Assembly (NCBI GenBank): GCA_902786545.1
Contig: CADACU010000024.1
Span: 1 to 43,761, forward strand
Source: an uncultured Anaerovibrio sp.
GTDB taxonomy: Bacteria; Bacillota; Negativicutes; Selenomonadales; Selenomonadaceae
Length of the DNA: 43,761 bases
Reading direction: 5' to 3'
Positions 16,679 through 25,773 of this stretch are shown in pieces. How positions within the stretch are numbered: the stretch's first letter is position 1; every line of letters starts with the position of its first letter. A model generated the notes under the pieces. The model was given only the letters and a program-made list of their open reading frames with translations. It did not search any database and had not been told where the DNA came from. The translations under genes and the position numbers were made by a program.

Positions 16679-16858
16679 ATGAATAACGAGCCTGTACGGA
16701 TCTTGTCCTTAGAAGAACTTTGCGAACAGCTAACGATAGGCAGAAACGCTGCCTACAATTTGTTACGCACTGGTCAGATAAAAGCCTTTAGAATCAAGCG
16801 CATTTGGAAAATTCCACAATCTAGTATCAATGAGTATGTTCAAGCAGTTACTAAATAA
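16679..16858 (+). CDS. Excisionase-type HTH protein (HTH_17), copy 2
   Basis: This 59-aa gene encodes a second small winged HTH: ILSLEELCEQLTIGRNAAYN, then LLRTGQIKAFRIKRIWKIPQ. The frame runs ATG at 16679 to TAA at 16858, with AAAAGGGG about ten bases upstream. It shares the A-Y-N/K-L-L and W-K-I-P pattern with copy 1 but is clearly diverged, so it is an old duplication or a separate acquisition. A DNA-binding role in excision or regulation is expected. Confidence 0.8.
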   Translation: MNNEPVRILSLEELCEQLTIGRNAAYNLLRTGQIKAFRIKRIWKIPQSSINEYVQAVTK

Positions 16859-16861
16859 AGA

Positions 16862-16892
16862 TATCCCCTTGGCCAATTAGACCAAGGGGATA
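16862..16892. terminator. Bidirectional hairpin between convergent genes
   Basis: TATCCCCTTGG and CCAAGGGGATA form an 11-bp stem around CCAATTAGA. It lies between the stop of the second HTH gene (16858) and the stop of the 642-aa gene (16902) and can serve both. Confidence 0.75.
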
Positions 16893-16901
16893 CTACATGT
16901 T

Positions 16902-18821
16902 CTATACTCCATACAGAGGGATGATATTCATAAATTCCCTCAAGTCTTTATTATATTTTTCAAACAGCTCGGTACAAAAGTAACCCGTTTCAAGCATCCT
17001 TTTATAAGACTTTGCAATTAGATTATGGCAGTCTTCCATTATATCAAATACCTCTTCATAGCCCAGGTTCACATAGAATTGTTTCCTCATTAATGCATTT
17101 AACCAGATACTAACCTTAGCATCCTGCTTAGCCTTTGGATCTAAAATCATTTTTAAGGTACATTCCTTTTTTCGTCCGCTTATATAATACCTACGATCTG
17201 AGCTAAAATACAATGAATCCTCCGAAGCACATAGTTGATATATTAGTATTTTTTGAATATTATCTGGTTCACATACTTTACCGACTAATGCTTCATTGTT
17301 TATTTTCTTCATAAACCTGTTGACCTTGCCATCCAGCTTGATACGCTCATCATCATCAATACCAAGATATTCATCCAGCCAAGAATTATCAAACTCCCAA
17401 AGCCATCTGTAATCTCTCAAGGCCTCTTTGAACATCTTTTTCTGTTTATCCGTTGGTTCCGGAAATTTTATCTGTCTAACGTGGTCACTTTGTTCACGAC
17501 TAACATTCAGTATTTTTACTGTATATTGGGAATCAATCCACCTTCTTAACCTAAAAAATATATCTTCTATTTTCTCGTCTTTTTTAAGCCGCTTAAAACT
17601 ACCAGTTTTAATTTGAGGCAAATCGGCTCCAACACTCGTTTTAAATCTTTTTATGCGACGGATAACAGAATCATGCTTCATGTTTAAATCTAAAACTAAT
17701 TTTAGAGTGTACCTAAAAGCTGAATCTACTTCATCCATATATTCAAATATTACGGCACTAGATTCTTTAAACACCCCACTAATAACAGTATTACTAAAGC
17801 CAAGATGCCTTATTATTTCCGACCTAAAAAAAACACATCTTTTAAAAACATTGTCATCAATAGGCGATTCATATGATGATAACTCTATAGGAAGTTTTTT
17901 AATTACCTCCTGTATATCTGTTATTTTCCTAGTCTCTTCATCTTTATAACGATAATTTGTGTAGTCACGTAAATCCTGAAGAATATTTATTGACATACTG
18001 ACTTTCTTACCTTTACTTATTTTTTTTCTATCATCAAATGTTAAACTTACAACATTATCCCTCTCCAGTTTAGCTCTCATTGATGAAGATGTAGATGACA
18101 TGTTTTTGACCGACTCTGCCCTTACGTCTCCCAAACCTTTATAGGGTGATTCAAAAACTATATTTTTTAATGCTTTGGCTTGGTGATATACTTCGAATAG
18201 ATAAATTCCACTGACAAGTCCTTCCACTGGAAGCACAATATTTATATTCCGTAATTTTTGAAATTCCGGTGAATAAATATATATGCCATCGTTAGCTATA
18301 TCCTTAGTCAATTGAAAAAGCTTTCTGATGTTGGTCTTATTGTACTTCTTATATTTTTCTTCTACTCCGGAATTAATAAAATCACATAATTTATCAACGT
18401 ATCGTTCACTTAAAATATATTCTCTTTCAGTAGCAATTAAAGATAACCCCACCAGATCGCTTAGTTCTTTAAAATACTTTGTATCCCCAATGTTTTTAAC
18501 CTTTTCTTTTTGAGAGTAATAATTTAATCGTTCACTTTGGTCATTAAAGTGTTTTTTTTGAAAATTTATAAAATCATGTAGAAACGACGGATTACTACAC
18601 TTATTTTTATAATTCCAATAAAGATAACACTTATTATGCCATAGCTTCTCCAAGAGGATATTTGCCTCATCATCACCATTTTTTGCGGCAGTTATTAAAT
18701 CATAACCGGCCCCATGTTTTGATAAAAAATTTTGTAGCATAGTATAACTGTCTTGATCAATATCGAGAAGATTACATCCATTTCCGCTAATAGGTATACC
18801 ATAAAAATCCATTATTTTCAC
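16902..18821 (-). CDS. Large hypothetical protein, about 640 aa
   Basis: I recognise no family. It is soluble, very rich in lysine, aspartate, isoleucine and tyrosine, with no signal peptide or membrane segment. The middle (about 250-290) is serine- and lysine-rich (SVKNMSSTSSSMRAKLERDN). A basic stretch follows at about 390-425 (RRIKRFKTSVGADLPQ, then FKRLKKDEKIED). The C-terminal third has several W/Y-rich helices (EALRDYRWLWEF, WLNALMRKQFYVNLGYEEVF). I looked for the R...HxxR...Y pattern of tyrosine recombinases and the usual helicase, nuclease and protease motifs and found none. I prefer the GTG at 18821, 11 bases after GGAG, over a GTG at 18830 (only 2 bases away) and an ATG at 18812. 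The gene is more AT-rich than the core genes and lies between the excisionase-like genes and the tRNA site, so it is a likely element-specific gene. Confidence 0.75.
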   Translation of the reverse strand: MKIMDFYGIPISGNGCNLLDIDQDSYTMLQNFLSKHGAGYDLITAAKNGDDEANILLEKLWHNKCYLYWNYKNKCSNPSFLHDFINFQKKHFNDQSERLNYYSQKEKVKNIGDTKYFKELSDLVGLSLIATEREYILSERYVDKLCDFINSGVEEKYKKYNKTNIRKLFQLTKDIANDGIYIYSPEFQKLRNINIVLPVEGLVSGIYLFEVYHQAKALKNIVFESPYKGLGDVRAESVKNMSSTSSSMRAKLERDNVVSLTFDDRKKISKGKKVSMSINILQDLRDYTNYRYKDEETRKITDIQEVIKKLPIELSSYESPIDDNVFKRCVFFRSEIIRHLGFSNTVISGVFKESSAVIFEYMDEVDSAFRYTLKLVLDLNMKHDSVIRRIKRFKTSVGADLPQIKTGSFKRLKKDEKIEDIFFRLRRWIDSQYTVKILNVSREQSDHVRQIKFPEPTDKQKKMFKEALRDYRWLWEFDNSWLDEYLGIDDDERIKLDGKVNRFMKKINNEALVGKVCEPDNIQKILIYQLCASEDSLYFSSDRRYYISGRKKECTLKMILDPKAKQDAKVSIWLNALMRKQFYVNLGYEEVFDIMEDCHNLIAKSYKRMLETGYFCTELFEKYNKDLREFMNIIPLYGV

Positions 18822-18830
18822 AACTATCAC

Positions 18831-19113
18831 TTCTCCAATATATACTGCTCTATGGCAATAATAATTACAATATATATTTTAACATAACGGCTATACTCTT
18901 AGTATATGAGAGAATGATTTAGGTGTATAGTCTCTTTATTTTAGGCTCTACATGGAAAGAACTAATTATGACCCTATTTCTGTATTTTTATTCCAATAAT
19001 TTCCTTTTCTAACTGATCCAAATAATGTAATAAATTACATAGTTTATTTTGCTATTGGGGTACAGATTGGGGTACAAATCGTCAAAGTGAACAAATGCTC
19101 AGATTTATTCAGA
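18831..19113. other. AT-rich junction region next to the tRNA genes
   Basis: No intact gene is present in this stretch. It probably holds the promoter of the 642-aa gene on its left side. Its right side carries an 11-bp direct repeat (ATTGGGGTACA at 19054-19064 and 19066-19076) inside a reading frame that looks like the tail of an integrase. The segment is the best candidate for an element-chromosome junction. Confidence 0.5.
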
Positions 19114-19119
19114 AAATAA
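19000..19119 (+). pseudogene. Possible remnant of an integrase C-terminus
   Basis: A 39-codon plus-strand frame with no start ends at the TAA at 19119 and includes IGVQIGVQIVKVN. Many phage-type integrases end with a duplicated G-V-Q-like tail, and the frame points at the 3' end of tRNA-Arg, the usual place for an integrase gene. Upstream of 19000 the frame is closed by a stop and no catalytic region is seen. I treat it as a decayed fragment; chance resemblance is possible. Confidence 0.3.
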
Positions 19120-19152
19120 AAAATCCCCAAAGCCTTGATACACAAGGCTTTG
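19114..19152 (-). terminator. Terminator of the tRNA operon
   Basis: AAAGCCTTG (19129-19137) pairs with CAAGGCTTT (19143-19151). The minus-strand tail is GGGGATTTTTTATTTT. It lies 15 bases after the end of tRNA-Arg. Confidence 0.88.
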
Positions 19153-19166
19153 AGGTAATTCTCAAA

Positions 19167-19243
<77 letters not shown>

Positions 19244-19252
19244 AAATAAAAA

Positions 19253-19329
19253 TGGTCGGAGCAGCAGGATTCGAACCTGCGACCCCCTGGTCCCAAGCCA
19301 GGTGCTCTACCAAACTGAGCCATGCCCCG
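19253..19329 (-). tRNA. tRNA-Pro (anticodon TGG)
   Basis: The 77-base minus-strand sequence has acceptor CGGGGCA pairing with TGCTCCG (one G-U pair), D-arm GGCTCAGTTTGGTAGAGC, anticodon loop CTTGGGA, T-arm GGTTCGAATCC and encoded CCA. It precedes tRNA-Arg by nine bases on the same transcript. Confidence 0.95.
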
Positions 19330-19362
19330 AACAAGTATCAGCTCCACGCGTCAACATATGAT

Positions 19363-19391
19363 ATAATACACGAATTGCTATCTTCTGTCAA
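19363..19391 (-). promoter_or_regulatory. Promoter of the tRNA-Pro/tRNA-Arg operon
   Basis: On the minus strand TTGACA (19386-19391) and TATTAT (19363-19368) are 17 bases apart, about 34 bases before tRNA-Pro. It is a near-consensus vegetative promoter. Confidence 0.8.
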
Positions 19392-19404
19392 TACTTTTCT
19401 TTAT

Positions 19405-19749
19405 TTAAAGCAGTTGTTTTATGTCATCCCGTAATTTTTGGATCTGATGAAAGCGTTCTATGGCATTTTCCGGCATTTTACCTACCCGCAAGTCCTCCAC
19501 CATATCATAGATAATGGTGTACATTGGCGTCAAGCCCAAGTTGGCGCATACGCCCTTCAGGTTATGGGCATTCTGAAAGCTTTCCTCAATATTGCTGCTG
19601 CTCAGGGATGTCTCCAGATTGGAAAATACCCCATCATCCAGGAACTTTTCCAGACACTCCACATAAAATTGCTCATTATCTAAAAAGCGCTCCAACGCCT
19701 CATCTATATCGCATCCCATTGCTCTGAGTTCATTCAATAAAGTTGCCAT
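19405..19749 (-). CDS. Stand-alone HPt phosphotransfer protein, 114 aa
   Basis: The protein is a single histidine-phosphotransfer domain: FQNAHNLKGVCANLGL (about 58-73) matches the family's H-x-L/I-K-G motif, with His62 as the phosphorylated residue. HPt proteins relay phosphate between response regulator receivers in phosphorelays. No kinase or receiver gene is nearby, so its partners are elsewhere. It starts with an ATG after AAGGAGAG and is a single-gene unit between the tRNA operon and rplQ. Confidence 0.85.
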   Translation of the reverse strand: MATLLNELRAMGCDIDEALERFLDNEQFYVECLEKFLDDGVFSNLETSLSSSNIEESFQNAHNLKGVCANLGLTPMYTIIYDMVEDLRVGKMPENAIERFHQIQKLRDDIKQLL

Positions 19750-19855
19750 TTGCCCTCTCTCCTTACGGATTGTATGTAAATAAATTCAGCTTATATTCAG
19801 TTTATCATATGTAAATGTATCTGCCTAGGATTATATTAGTTATTTCTATCAACAT

Positions 19856-19898
19856 AAAAAAAGCTGTGGCAAAGTGCATCAGCACTTGTCACAGCTTC
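19856..19898 (-). terminator. Terminator of the alpha operon
   Basis: AAGCTGTGACAAGTGC and GCACTTTGCCACAGCTT form a long stem around TGAT. The minus-strand tail is TTTTTTTATG. It lies just after the rplQ stop and ends the ribosomal supercluster. Confidence 0.92.
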
Positions 19899-19909
19899 TT
19901 TAACTGATA

Positions 19910-20251
19910 TTATTTTACCAATTCAAGGATAACCATTGGAGCTGCGTCACCACGACGAGGTCCAAGCTTCATGATACGGGTATAACCGCCCTGACGGTCC
20001 TTGCACTGCTCAGCGATTTCGCCGAACAACTTTCTAACAACATCTTCATCAGCAAGCTGAGCAATAGCCTGACGGCGAGCAGCCAAATCGCCACGCTTGG
20101 CGAGAGTGATCAGCTGATCAGCAAGGCCGCTGATTTCCTTAGCCTTGGCTTCGGTAGTCTCAATGCGCTCATGCTTGAAGAAGGAAGTCAGAATGCTCTT
20201 GAACAGTGCCTTACGAGCACTGGAGTTACGACCTAATTTTCTGTAAGCCAT
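19910..20251 (-). CDS. rplQ: 50S ribosomal protein L17
   Basis: The 113-aa product is L17, which sits near the peptide exit tunnel of the large subunit. The family start [20 protein letters not shown] and the end [12 protein letters not shown] are present. It is the last gene of the alpha operon, 42 bases after rpoA, the usual bacterial order, and is followed by a strong terminator. Length is normal for Firmicutes. Confidence 0.97.
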   Translation of the reverse strand: MAYRKLGRNSSARKALFKSILTSFFKHERIETTEAKAKEISGLADQLITLAKRGDLAARRQAIAQLADEDVVRKLFGEIAEQCKDRQGGYTRIMKLGPRRGDAAPMVILELVK

Positions 20252-20293
20252 TTATTTCCCTCTTTCCTATATCTTAATCTCGAAATGTCAATC

Positions 20294-21271
20294 TTAGTCT
20301 ACAGACCCATCATTGTTCTTCAATGACAAGCCCAGTTCCTGAAGTTTATTCTTGATTTCTACCAAAGACTTGTTGCCAAGGTTACGAACCTTCATTATCT
20401 CAGCTTCGGTCTTGTTGATCAAATCGCGAACTGTTCTGATCTCAGCTCTCATCAGGCAATGATAAGAACGAACCGTCAGTTCAAGCTCCTCAACCTTTTT
20501 ATCAAGAATAGGTGACTCTGCCATATTCACGCTCTCTGGGGTAGCATCAGCAGACTCATTGGCTGATGGCTTAGCCTCAATAATCAGATTACTGAACAGC
20601 TTCAAGCGTGCAATCAGGATGCCTGCTGCCTTGCTGACAGCTTCCTCCGGATGAATGGAACCATCGGTCCAAACCTCAAAGGTCAGCTTGTCATAATCAA
20701 CAGCATCGCCCACCCGGGTATCCTCAACCTTGTAGTTTACGCGACGGACTGGAGAGAATATAGAATCGATAGGAATCTCACCAATTACCTGGTCAGGCTT
20801 CTTGTTCTTGTCGGCCGGAACATAGCCAAGGCCATGCTCTACCGTCATTTCTATATTCAGTGAGCCTGTCTCGTTCACGGTTGCGATGTGAAGATCCGGA
20901 TTCAAAATCTCAATGTCAGCATCGTGAATAATATCAGCTGCTGTCACTTCCTTTTCTCCGGAAACATCAATGCGGATGGTCTTTGGTCCATCACCGTGCA
21001 TCTTGAGGCAGAGTTCCTTAAGGTGCAGGATGATGTTGGAAACATCATCACGAACACCTGGAACTGTGGAGAACTCGTGCAACACACCATCAATTCTGAT
21101 AGCGGTGATTGCTGCACCTTGTAAAGAGGACAGGAGAATGCGGCGGAGGCTGTTACCCAGGGTAATGCCATAGCCACGCTCAAGCGGTTCACAGATGAAC
21201 TTGCCGTAGCGGCTGTCCTCACTGATTTCCTCTATCTCAATCTCAATCTTTTGCTTATCGATTTCGATCAT
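20294..21271 (-). CDS. rpoA: RNA polymerase alpha subunit
   Basis: This 325-aa protein starts polymerase assembly and contacts promoter UP elements and activators. The N-terminal dimerisation domain (about 1-230) includes [20 protein letters not shown] and the [12 protein letters not shown] segment. An acidic linker (about 232-255) precedes the C-terminal domain (about 255-325), which has [20 protein letters not shown] and [19 protein letters not shown]. It lies between rpsD and rplQ as expected. Nothing unusual is seen. Confidence 0.98.
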   Translation of the reverse strand: MIEIDKQKIEIEIEEISEDSRYGKFICEPLERGYGITLGNSLRRILLSSLQGAAITAIRIDGVLHEFSTVPGVRDDVSNIILHLKELCLKMHGDGPKTIRIDVSGEKEVTAADIIHDADIEILNPDLHIATVNETGSLNIEMTVEHGLGYVPADKNKKPDQVIGEIPIDSIFSPVRRVNYKVEDTRVGDAVDYDKLTFEVWTDGSIHPEEAVSKAAGILIARLKLFSNLIIEAKPSANESADATPESVNMAESPILDKKVEELELTVRSYHCLMRAEIRTVRDLINKTEAEIMKVRNLGNKSLVEIKNKLQELGLSLKNNDGSVD

Positions 21272-21336
21272 CTGGAATTGCCCTCCTCAATAATTCAATG
21301 CATTTATGTACAAATCCGACAATGAATACACAGATA

Positions 21337-21930
21337 TTATTTGGAGTACAACTCGACGATAGCCTGACTGTCTACAGGAATATCGAAGTCATCACTTGCA
21401 GGGAATCTGGTGATGGTACCGGTAAAGTTATCGGAACCAACAGTGATCCATGCAGGTACGCTCAAAGCGCTGTTGGACTCAGAAAGCTCCTTGAAGTAAG
21501 CGTTGGAGCGAGCCTTTTCAGAAACTGCTACAACATCGTTTACATCAACCAGAGCAGATGGAATGTCCAGACGCTTGCCGTTCAAGGTGATATGACCATG
21601 ACGAACAATCTGACGAGCCTGCTTACGGGTGGAAGCAAGACCAAGACGGAAAACTACATTATCAATTCTTCTCTCGAGAAGGCTGATGAGGTTTTCACCA
21701 GTGATGCCCTGCATCTTCTTTGCCTTGTTATAGTAAGAACGGAACTGCTTCTCCAGTACACCGTAAATGAACTTTGCCTTCTGCTTTTCCTTCAGCTGAG
21801 TGCCATACTCGCTTACCTTACCACGGGTACGACGAGGCTGACGCTTGGAACTCTTATTCAGACCAACAACACCTGGCTCGATACCGAGGGAACGGCATCT
21901 CTTCAGTGCTGGTACTCTATCTATTGCCAT
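21337..21930 (-). CDS. rpsD: 30S ribosomal protein S4 (zinc-free form)
   Basis: The 197-aa protein is S4, a primary 16S rRNA binder that nucleates small-subunit assembly and often represses its own operon. The S4 RNA-binding domain (about 88-150, ERRIDNVVFRLGLASTRKQA) is intact. The N-terminal zinc-binding cysteines of the metal-containing form are missing (only one Cys, in ALKRCRSLG), so this is the zinc-independent version. It lies 17 bases after rpsK in the alpha operon. Confidence 0.97.
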   Translation of the reverse strand: MAIDRVPALKRCRSLGIEPGVVGLNKSSKRQPRRTRGKVSEYGTQLKEKQKAKFIYGVLEKQFRSYYNKAKKMQGITGENLISLLERRIDNVVFRLGLASTRKQARQIVRHGHITLNGKRLDIPSALVDVNDVVAVSEKARSNAYFKELSESNSALSVPAWITVGSDNFTGTITRFPASDDFDIPVDSQAIVELYSK

Positions 21931-21947
21931 TTAGTTTGCACCTCCCA

Positions 21948-22340
21948 TTATACTCTTCTACGCTTTGGTGGACGGCAACCATTGTGAGGAATTGGGGTAA
22001 CATCCTTAATCATGCTAACCTCAAGACCAGTTGCCTGCAGGGAACGGATAGCTGCCTCACGGCCGGCACCAGGACCCTTTACATATACATCAACCTGCTT
22101 CAAGCCATGCTCCATAGCTGCCTTTGCAGCAACCTCTGCTGCCATCTGAGCTGCAAATGGAGTGCTCTTTCTGGAGCCACGGAAGCCAAGTCCGCCAGCG
22201 CTTGCCCAGGAAAGTGCGTTACCATTCTTATCGGTTAAAGTAACAATAGTGTTATTAAAGGTGGAGCTGATATGAGCAACACCAAATTCTACATTTTTAC
22301 GGTCCTTTCTCTTAGGACGCACAGATTTCTTAACTGCCAC
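21948..22340 (-). CDS. rpsK: 30S ribosomal protein S11
   Basis: The 130-aa S11 helps form the mRNA path on the 30S platform. Family segments [20 protein letters not shown] and the basic end [12 protein letters not shown] are intact. The start is GTG at 22340 after GGAGGGC. It lies 13 bases after rpsM. The C-terminal [13 protein letters not shown] segment matches the rRNA-binding end. Confidence 0.97.
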   Translation of the reverse strand: MAVKKSVRPKRKDRKNVEFGVAHISSTFNNTIVTLTDKNGNALSWASAGGLGFRGSRKSTPFAAQMAAEVAAKAAMEHGLKQVDVYVKGPGAGREAAIRSLQATGLEVSMIKDVTPIPHNGCRPPKRRRV

Positions 22341-22353
22341 TCTTTAGCCCTCC

Positions 22354-22722
22354 TTACTTCTTCTTACCTGCAACAGCCTTTTTAGGGCCCTTGCGGGTAC
22401 GTGCGTTATTCTTAGTGTTCTGTCCACGGACAGGAAGCCCCATACGATGACGACGACCACGATAGCAGCCGATCTCAACGAGTCGCTTTATATTCAGGGA
22501 CTGCTCCCGACGGAGGTCACCCTCTACTACTACATTCTTATCGATAGCATCACGAAGCTTGATAACTTCGTCCTCAGTCAAATCTACAGTACGGGTATCT
22601 GGGTTAACACCAGTCTCCTTCAGCAGATTCTGAGCAGTGGTAAGACCAATACCATAGATATAGGTCAATGCAATCTCAATTCTCTTATCGCGTGGCAAAT
22701 CTACACCGGCAATACGTGCCAT
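22354..22722 (-). CDS. rpsM: 30S ribosomal protein S13
   Basis: The 122-aa S13 contacts tRNA and the 50S subunit at the head of the 30S. The start [20 protein letters not shown], the [20 protein letters not shown] segment and the lysine-rich tail are typical. It follows rpmJ by 22 bases with GGAGG upstream. Confidence 0.97.
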   Translation of the reverse strand: MARIAGVDLPRDKRIEIALTYIYGIGLTTAQNLLKETGVNPDTRTVDLTEDEVIKLRDAIDKNVVVEGDLRREQSLNIKRLVEIGCYRGRRHRMGLPVRGQNTKNNARTRKGPKKAVAGKKK

Positions 22723-22744
22723 ACATCAAGCACCTCCTTCTTAA

Positions 22745-22858
22745 TTATCCTTGTCTCTGTTTATGTTTTGGGTTCTCGCAAATAACCATTACATGACCCT
22801 TACGCTTAATAACTTTGCATTTTTCACAAATTGGTTTAACCGATGGTTTAACTTTCAT
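22745..22858 (-). CDS. rpmJ: 50S ribosomal protein L36 (zinc form)
   Basis: This 37-codon gene encodes L36: it starts [20 protein letters not shown], continues GHVMVIC and ends [10 protein letters not shown]. The four zinc ligands (Cys11, Cys14, Cys27, His32) are all present, so it is the zinc-binding form. It lies between infA and rpsM, its standard place. A palindrome TCTTTGCC-A-GGCAAAGA at about 22883-22899 lies in the spacer before it. Confidence 0.95.
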   Translation of the reverse strand: MKVKPSVKPICEKCKVIKRKGHVMVICENPKHKQRQG

Positions 22859-22900
22859 TGCGTTATGCCCCTTTCATCATCTATCTTTGCCAGGCAAAGA

Positions 22901-23119
22901 TTACTTAAAACGATAGGTGATACGGCCCCGAGTCAAATCATAAGGGGTAAGCTCAATAGTAACCTTATCCCCTGGCAGAATACGAATAAAATTCATACGA
23001 ATTTTACCGGAAACATGTGCCAAGACAACATGACCGTTCTCCAACTCCACCTGGAACATGGCGTTTGGCAATGCTTCCAGGACTTTACCTTCAACTTCTA
23101 TTACATCTTGTTTAGACAT
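22901..23119 (-). CDS. infA: Translation initiation factor IF-1
   Basis: The 72-aa product is a single S1/OB-fold domain that binds the ribosomal A site during initiation: [20 protein letters not shown], then [19 protein letters not shown], ending RITYRFK. Length and sequence are canonical. It follows adk by 77 bases; in many relatives map sits in that gap. Confidence 0.97.
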   Translation of the reverse strand: MSKQDVIEVEGKVLEALPNAMFQVELENGHVVLAHVSGKIRMNFIRILPGDKVTIELTPYDLTRGRITYRFK

Positions 23120-23169
23120 AAGCGGTTTTGCTCCTTAGTGTCAAACGATTCTTATATCATTCGGTGTTC

Positions 23170-23186
23170 CAGGCAAAATCTGCCTG
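23170..23186 (-). other. Small hairpin between adk and infA
   Basis: CAGGCA and TGCCTG pair around AAAAT/ATTTT in the spacer where many relatives carry map. It may be a remnant or an mRNA stability element. Confidence 0.4.
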
Positions 23187-23196
23187 TCGATGACTC

Positions 23197-23841
<645 letters not shown>

Positions 23842-23855
23842 TTAACTTATCCTCC

Positions 23856-25112
23856 CTATTTCATAAAACCTTGGTAATGGCGCATTACAACCATGGATTC
23901 AATCTGCTTCATGGTGTCAAGGCCAACGCCCACAACAATCAGCAGGGCTGTTCCACCAAAGTTGACTCCCTCAAGATGAGTAGCAGAAGCAACAAAGGTT
24001 GGCAGCACAGCGACAAATGCCAGGAACAATGCACCGGCAAGCGTGATTCGAGTCATGACATGATCTAAATATTCAGCCGTTGGTTCACCCGGACGAATGC
24101 CCGGGATAAAACCACCGTATTTTTTCAGATTCTCTGCCATATCCGATATCTTTACAGTAACCGCGGTGTAAAAATACGTGAAAAAGATAATCAGCAATGC
24201 GTAAATTGTTGACTGTAGCGGTGTACCCCACGCAAAATACCCGGCAATTTGTTTTACCCAGGGGATATCAATAAACTGGGCAATAGTTACTGGAAACATC
24301 AGCACGGATGACGCAAAGATTATTGGAATAACTCCCGCGGTGTTAACCTTGAGCGGGATGTGGCTTGACTGTCCGCCATAAGATTTGTGGCCAACCACCC
24401 GTTTCGCGTAGGAAACAGGCACCCGACGATAAGCTGTGTGAATTGCCACAACGAACACAATCATGGCTACGGCAATCAAGGCAAAGAAGAACACATTTAT
24501 ATAACTAATGGTTCCTGTCTGCAAATAATTGTAAATCTTTCCAATGTTGCTTGGCAAGGCAGCTACGATACCGGCGAAAATGATAAGGGAAATTCCGTTA
24601 CCCACACCGTTGGCCGTAATCTGTTCACCAACCCACATAAGGAAAACTGTACCTGCGGTCAGTGTAATCGCTATGATAAGGATTGACACCGGACCTGGAT
24701 TTAAGATTGCCTGCTTGAGGCCGATGGACATACCCAAAGCCTGAAGGAAGGCAAGCAGTACTGTAAAGTACCTCGTTACCTTGGTGGTTTTTTTGTACCC
24801 TTCCTGACCTTCCTTTGACCATTGCTCCAGAGTTGGAACAACTACATTCAGGAGCTGAATGATAATGGAAGCGTTGATGTAAGGGGTAATACTCATAGCA
24901 AATACGGAAAACTTACTAAGAGCTCCACCAGAGAACATATCTAACAATCCGAAAAGACTACCGTTGTTGAACAAAGCCTCAATAGCTGACGGGTCAACTC
25001 CAGGAACTGGGATATGTGTACCCATCCGGAAGATGGCGAACATTATCAGCGTAAAAGTAATCTTTGCTCTTAATTCTGGAATCTTATACACATTGGTGAG
25101 AGCTGATATCAA
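23856..25112 (-). CDS. secY: Protein translocase subunit SecY
   Basis: This 418-aa membrane protein is the channel of the Sec translocon. About ten hydrophobic segments are visible. Family marks include FRMGTHIPVPGVDPSAIE near the start, the plug-like FGLLDMFSGGALSKFSVFAM, and VFLMWVGEQITANGVGNGIS. It starts with TTG at 25112, one base after the rplO stop, so translation is probably coupled. Position between rplO and adk is standard. Confidence 0.97.
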   Translation of the reverse strand: MISALTNVYKIPELRAKITFTLIMFAIFRMGTHIPVPGVDPSAIEALFNNGSLFGLLDMFSGGALSKFSVFAMSITPYINASIIIQLLNVVVPTLEQWSKEGQEGYKKTTKVTRYFTVLLAFLQALGMSIGLKQAILNPGPVSILIIAITLTAGTVFLMWVGEQITANGVGNGISLIIFAGIVAALPSNIGKIYNYLQTGTISYINVFFFALIAVAMIVFVVAIHTAYRRVPVSYAKRVVGHKSYGGQSSHIPLKVNTAGVIPIIFASSVLMFPVTIAQFIDIPWVKQIAGYFAWGTPLQSTIYALLIIFFTYFYTAVTVKISDMAENLKKYGGFIPGIRPGEPTAEYLDHVMTRITLAGALFLAFVAVLPTFVASATHLEGVNFGGTALLIVVGVGLDTMKQIESMVVMRHYQGFMK

Positions 25113-25113
25113 A

Positions 25114-25554
25114 TCAGATCACCTCAACTTTGCCACCTGCTGCTGTGATTTTCTCTTCGGCAGACTTGGTGAAGCCGTTGGCAACAACGGTCAGCTTCTT
25201 GGTGAGCTCACCCTTGCCGAGAATACGGATGCCGTCACGAACATTCTTCAGAACGCCGTTTTCTACCAATGCAACTGCATCTACAGTAGCACCATCCTCG
25301 AAACGGTTAAGGGTTTCAACATTTACTTCAGCATAAACCTTAGCAAAAACATTCTTGAAACCACGCTTTGGCAATCTGCGGTACAAAGGCATCTGGCCGC
25401 CCTCAAAACCGGTACGAACTCCGCCGCCGGAACGGGACTTCTGGCCCTTCATGCCCTTGCCTGAGGTCTTGCCATTGCCGCTGCCCAGACCACGACCTAC
25501 ACGGAAGGCCTTCTTTCTGGAGCCAGCTGCTGGAGATAATTCATTCAATTTCAT
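25114..25554 (-). CDS. rplO: 50S ribosomal protein L15
   Basis: The 146-aa L15 has the glycine- and arginine-rich N-terminus ([20 protein letters not shown], then [20 protein letters not shown]) that threads into 23S rRNA, and the C-terminal globular half. It is a late-assembly protein near the peptidyl-transferase side. It follows rpmD by 23 bases and runs into secY. Confidence 0.97.
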   Translation of the reverse strand: MKLNELSPAAGSRKKAFRVGRGLGSGNGKTSGKGMKGQKSRSGGGVRTGFEGGQMPLYRRLPKRGFKNVFAKVYAEVNVETLNRFEDGATVDAVALVENGVLKNVRDGIRILGKGELTKKLTVVANGFTKSAEEKITAAGGKVEVI

Positions 25555-25577
25555 CGTCTATGTGCACCTCCTCGATC

Positions 25578-25760
25578 TCAGGCCTGCTCTTCAACAGTTA
25601 CGAGATGCTCTACCTTGTGGATCTGGCCACGGAGAGACTCGTTGTCTTCAAGCTCTACTGAGGAATTTAACTTCTTGAGTCCTAATGCTTTAATAGTAGC
25701 ACGCTGAGTAGCTGGTCTACCAATCAGGCTTCTAGTAAGAGTAATTTTTAATTTTGCCAT
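25578..25760 (-). CDS. rpmD: 50S ribosomal protein L30
   Basis: The 60-aa L30 ([20 protein letters not shown], then [20 protein letters not shown]) is of normal bacterial length. It lies 13 bases after rpsE, its usual place in the spc operon. No anomalies. Confidence 0.96.
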   Translation of the reverse strand: MAKLKITLTRSLIGRPATQRATIKALGLKKLNSSVELEDNESLRGQIHKVEHLVTVEEQA

Positions 25761-25773
25761 TTCAAAACCCTCC

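Larger units (their letters stand above)
1..19166. mobile_element. Putative integrated element or genomic island (right end at tRNA-Arg)
   Basis: The block holds restriction-modification, recombination (ERF, PD-(D/E)XK), DUF932, DUF4417, YubB-like, RadC-like and excisionase-type genes, a mix typical of phages, plasmids and integrative elements. It stops at tRNA-Arg. There are no capsid, tail, conjugation or replication genes in view and no intact integrase. The left boundary lies outside the window or was not detected, so the limits given are not exact. Confidence 0.55.

Noticed and set aside
16902-18830. The large orphan as a tyrosine recombinase
   Set aside because: No R...HxxR...Y arrangement could be found and the protein is longer than usual for that family.
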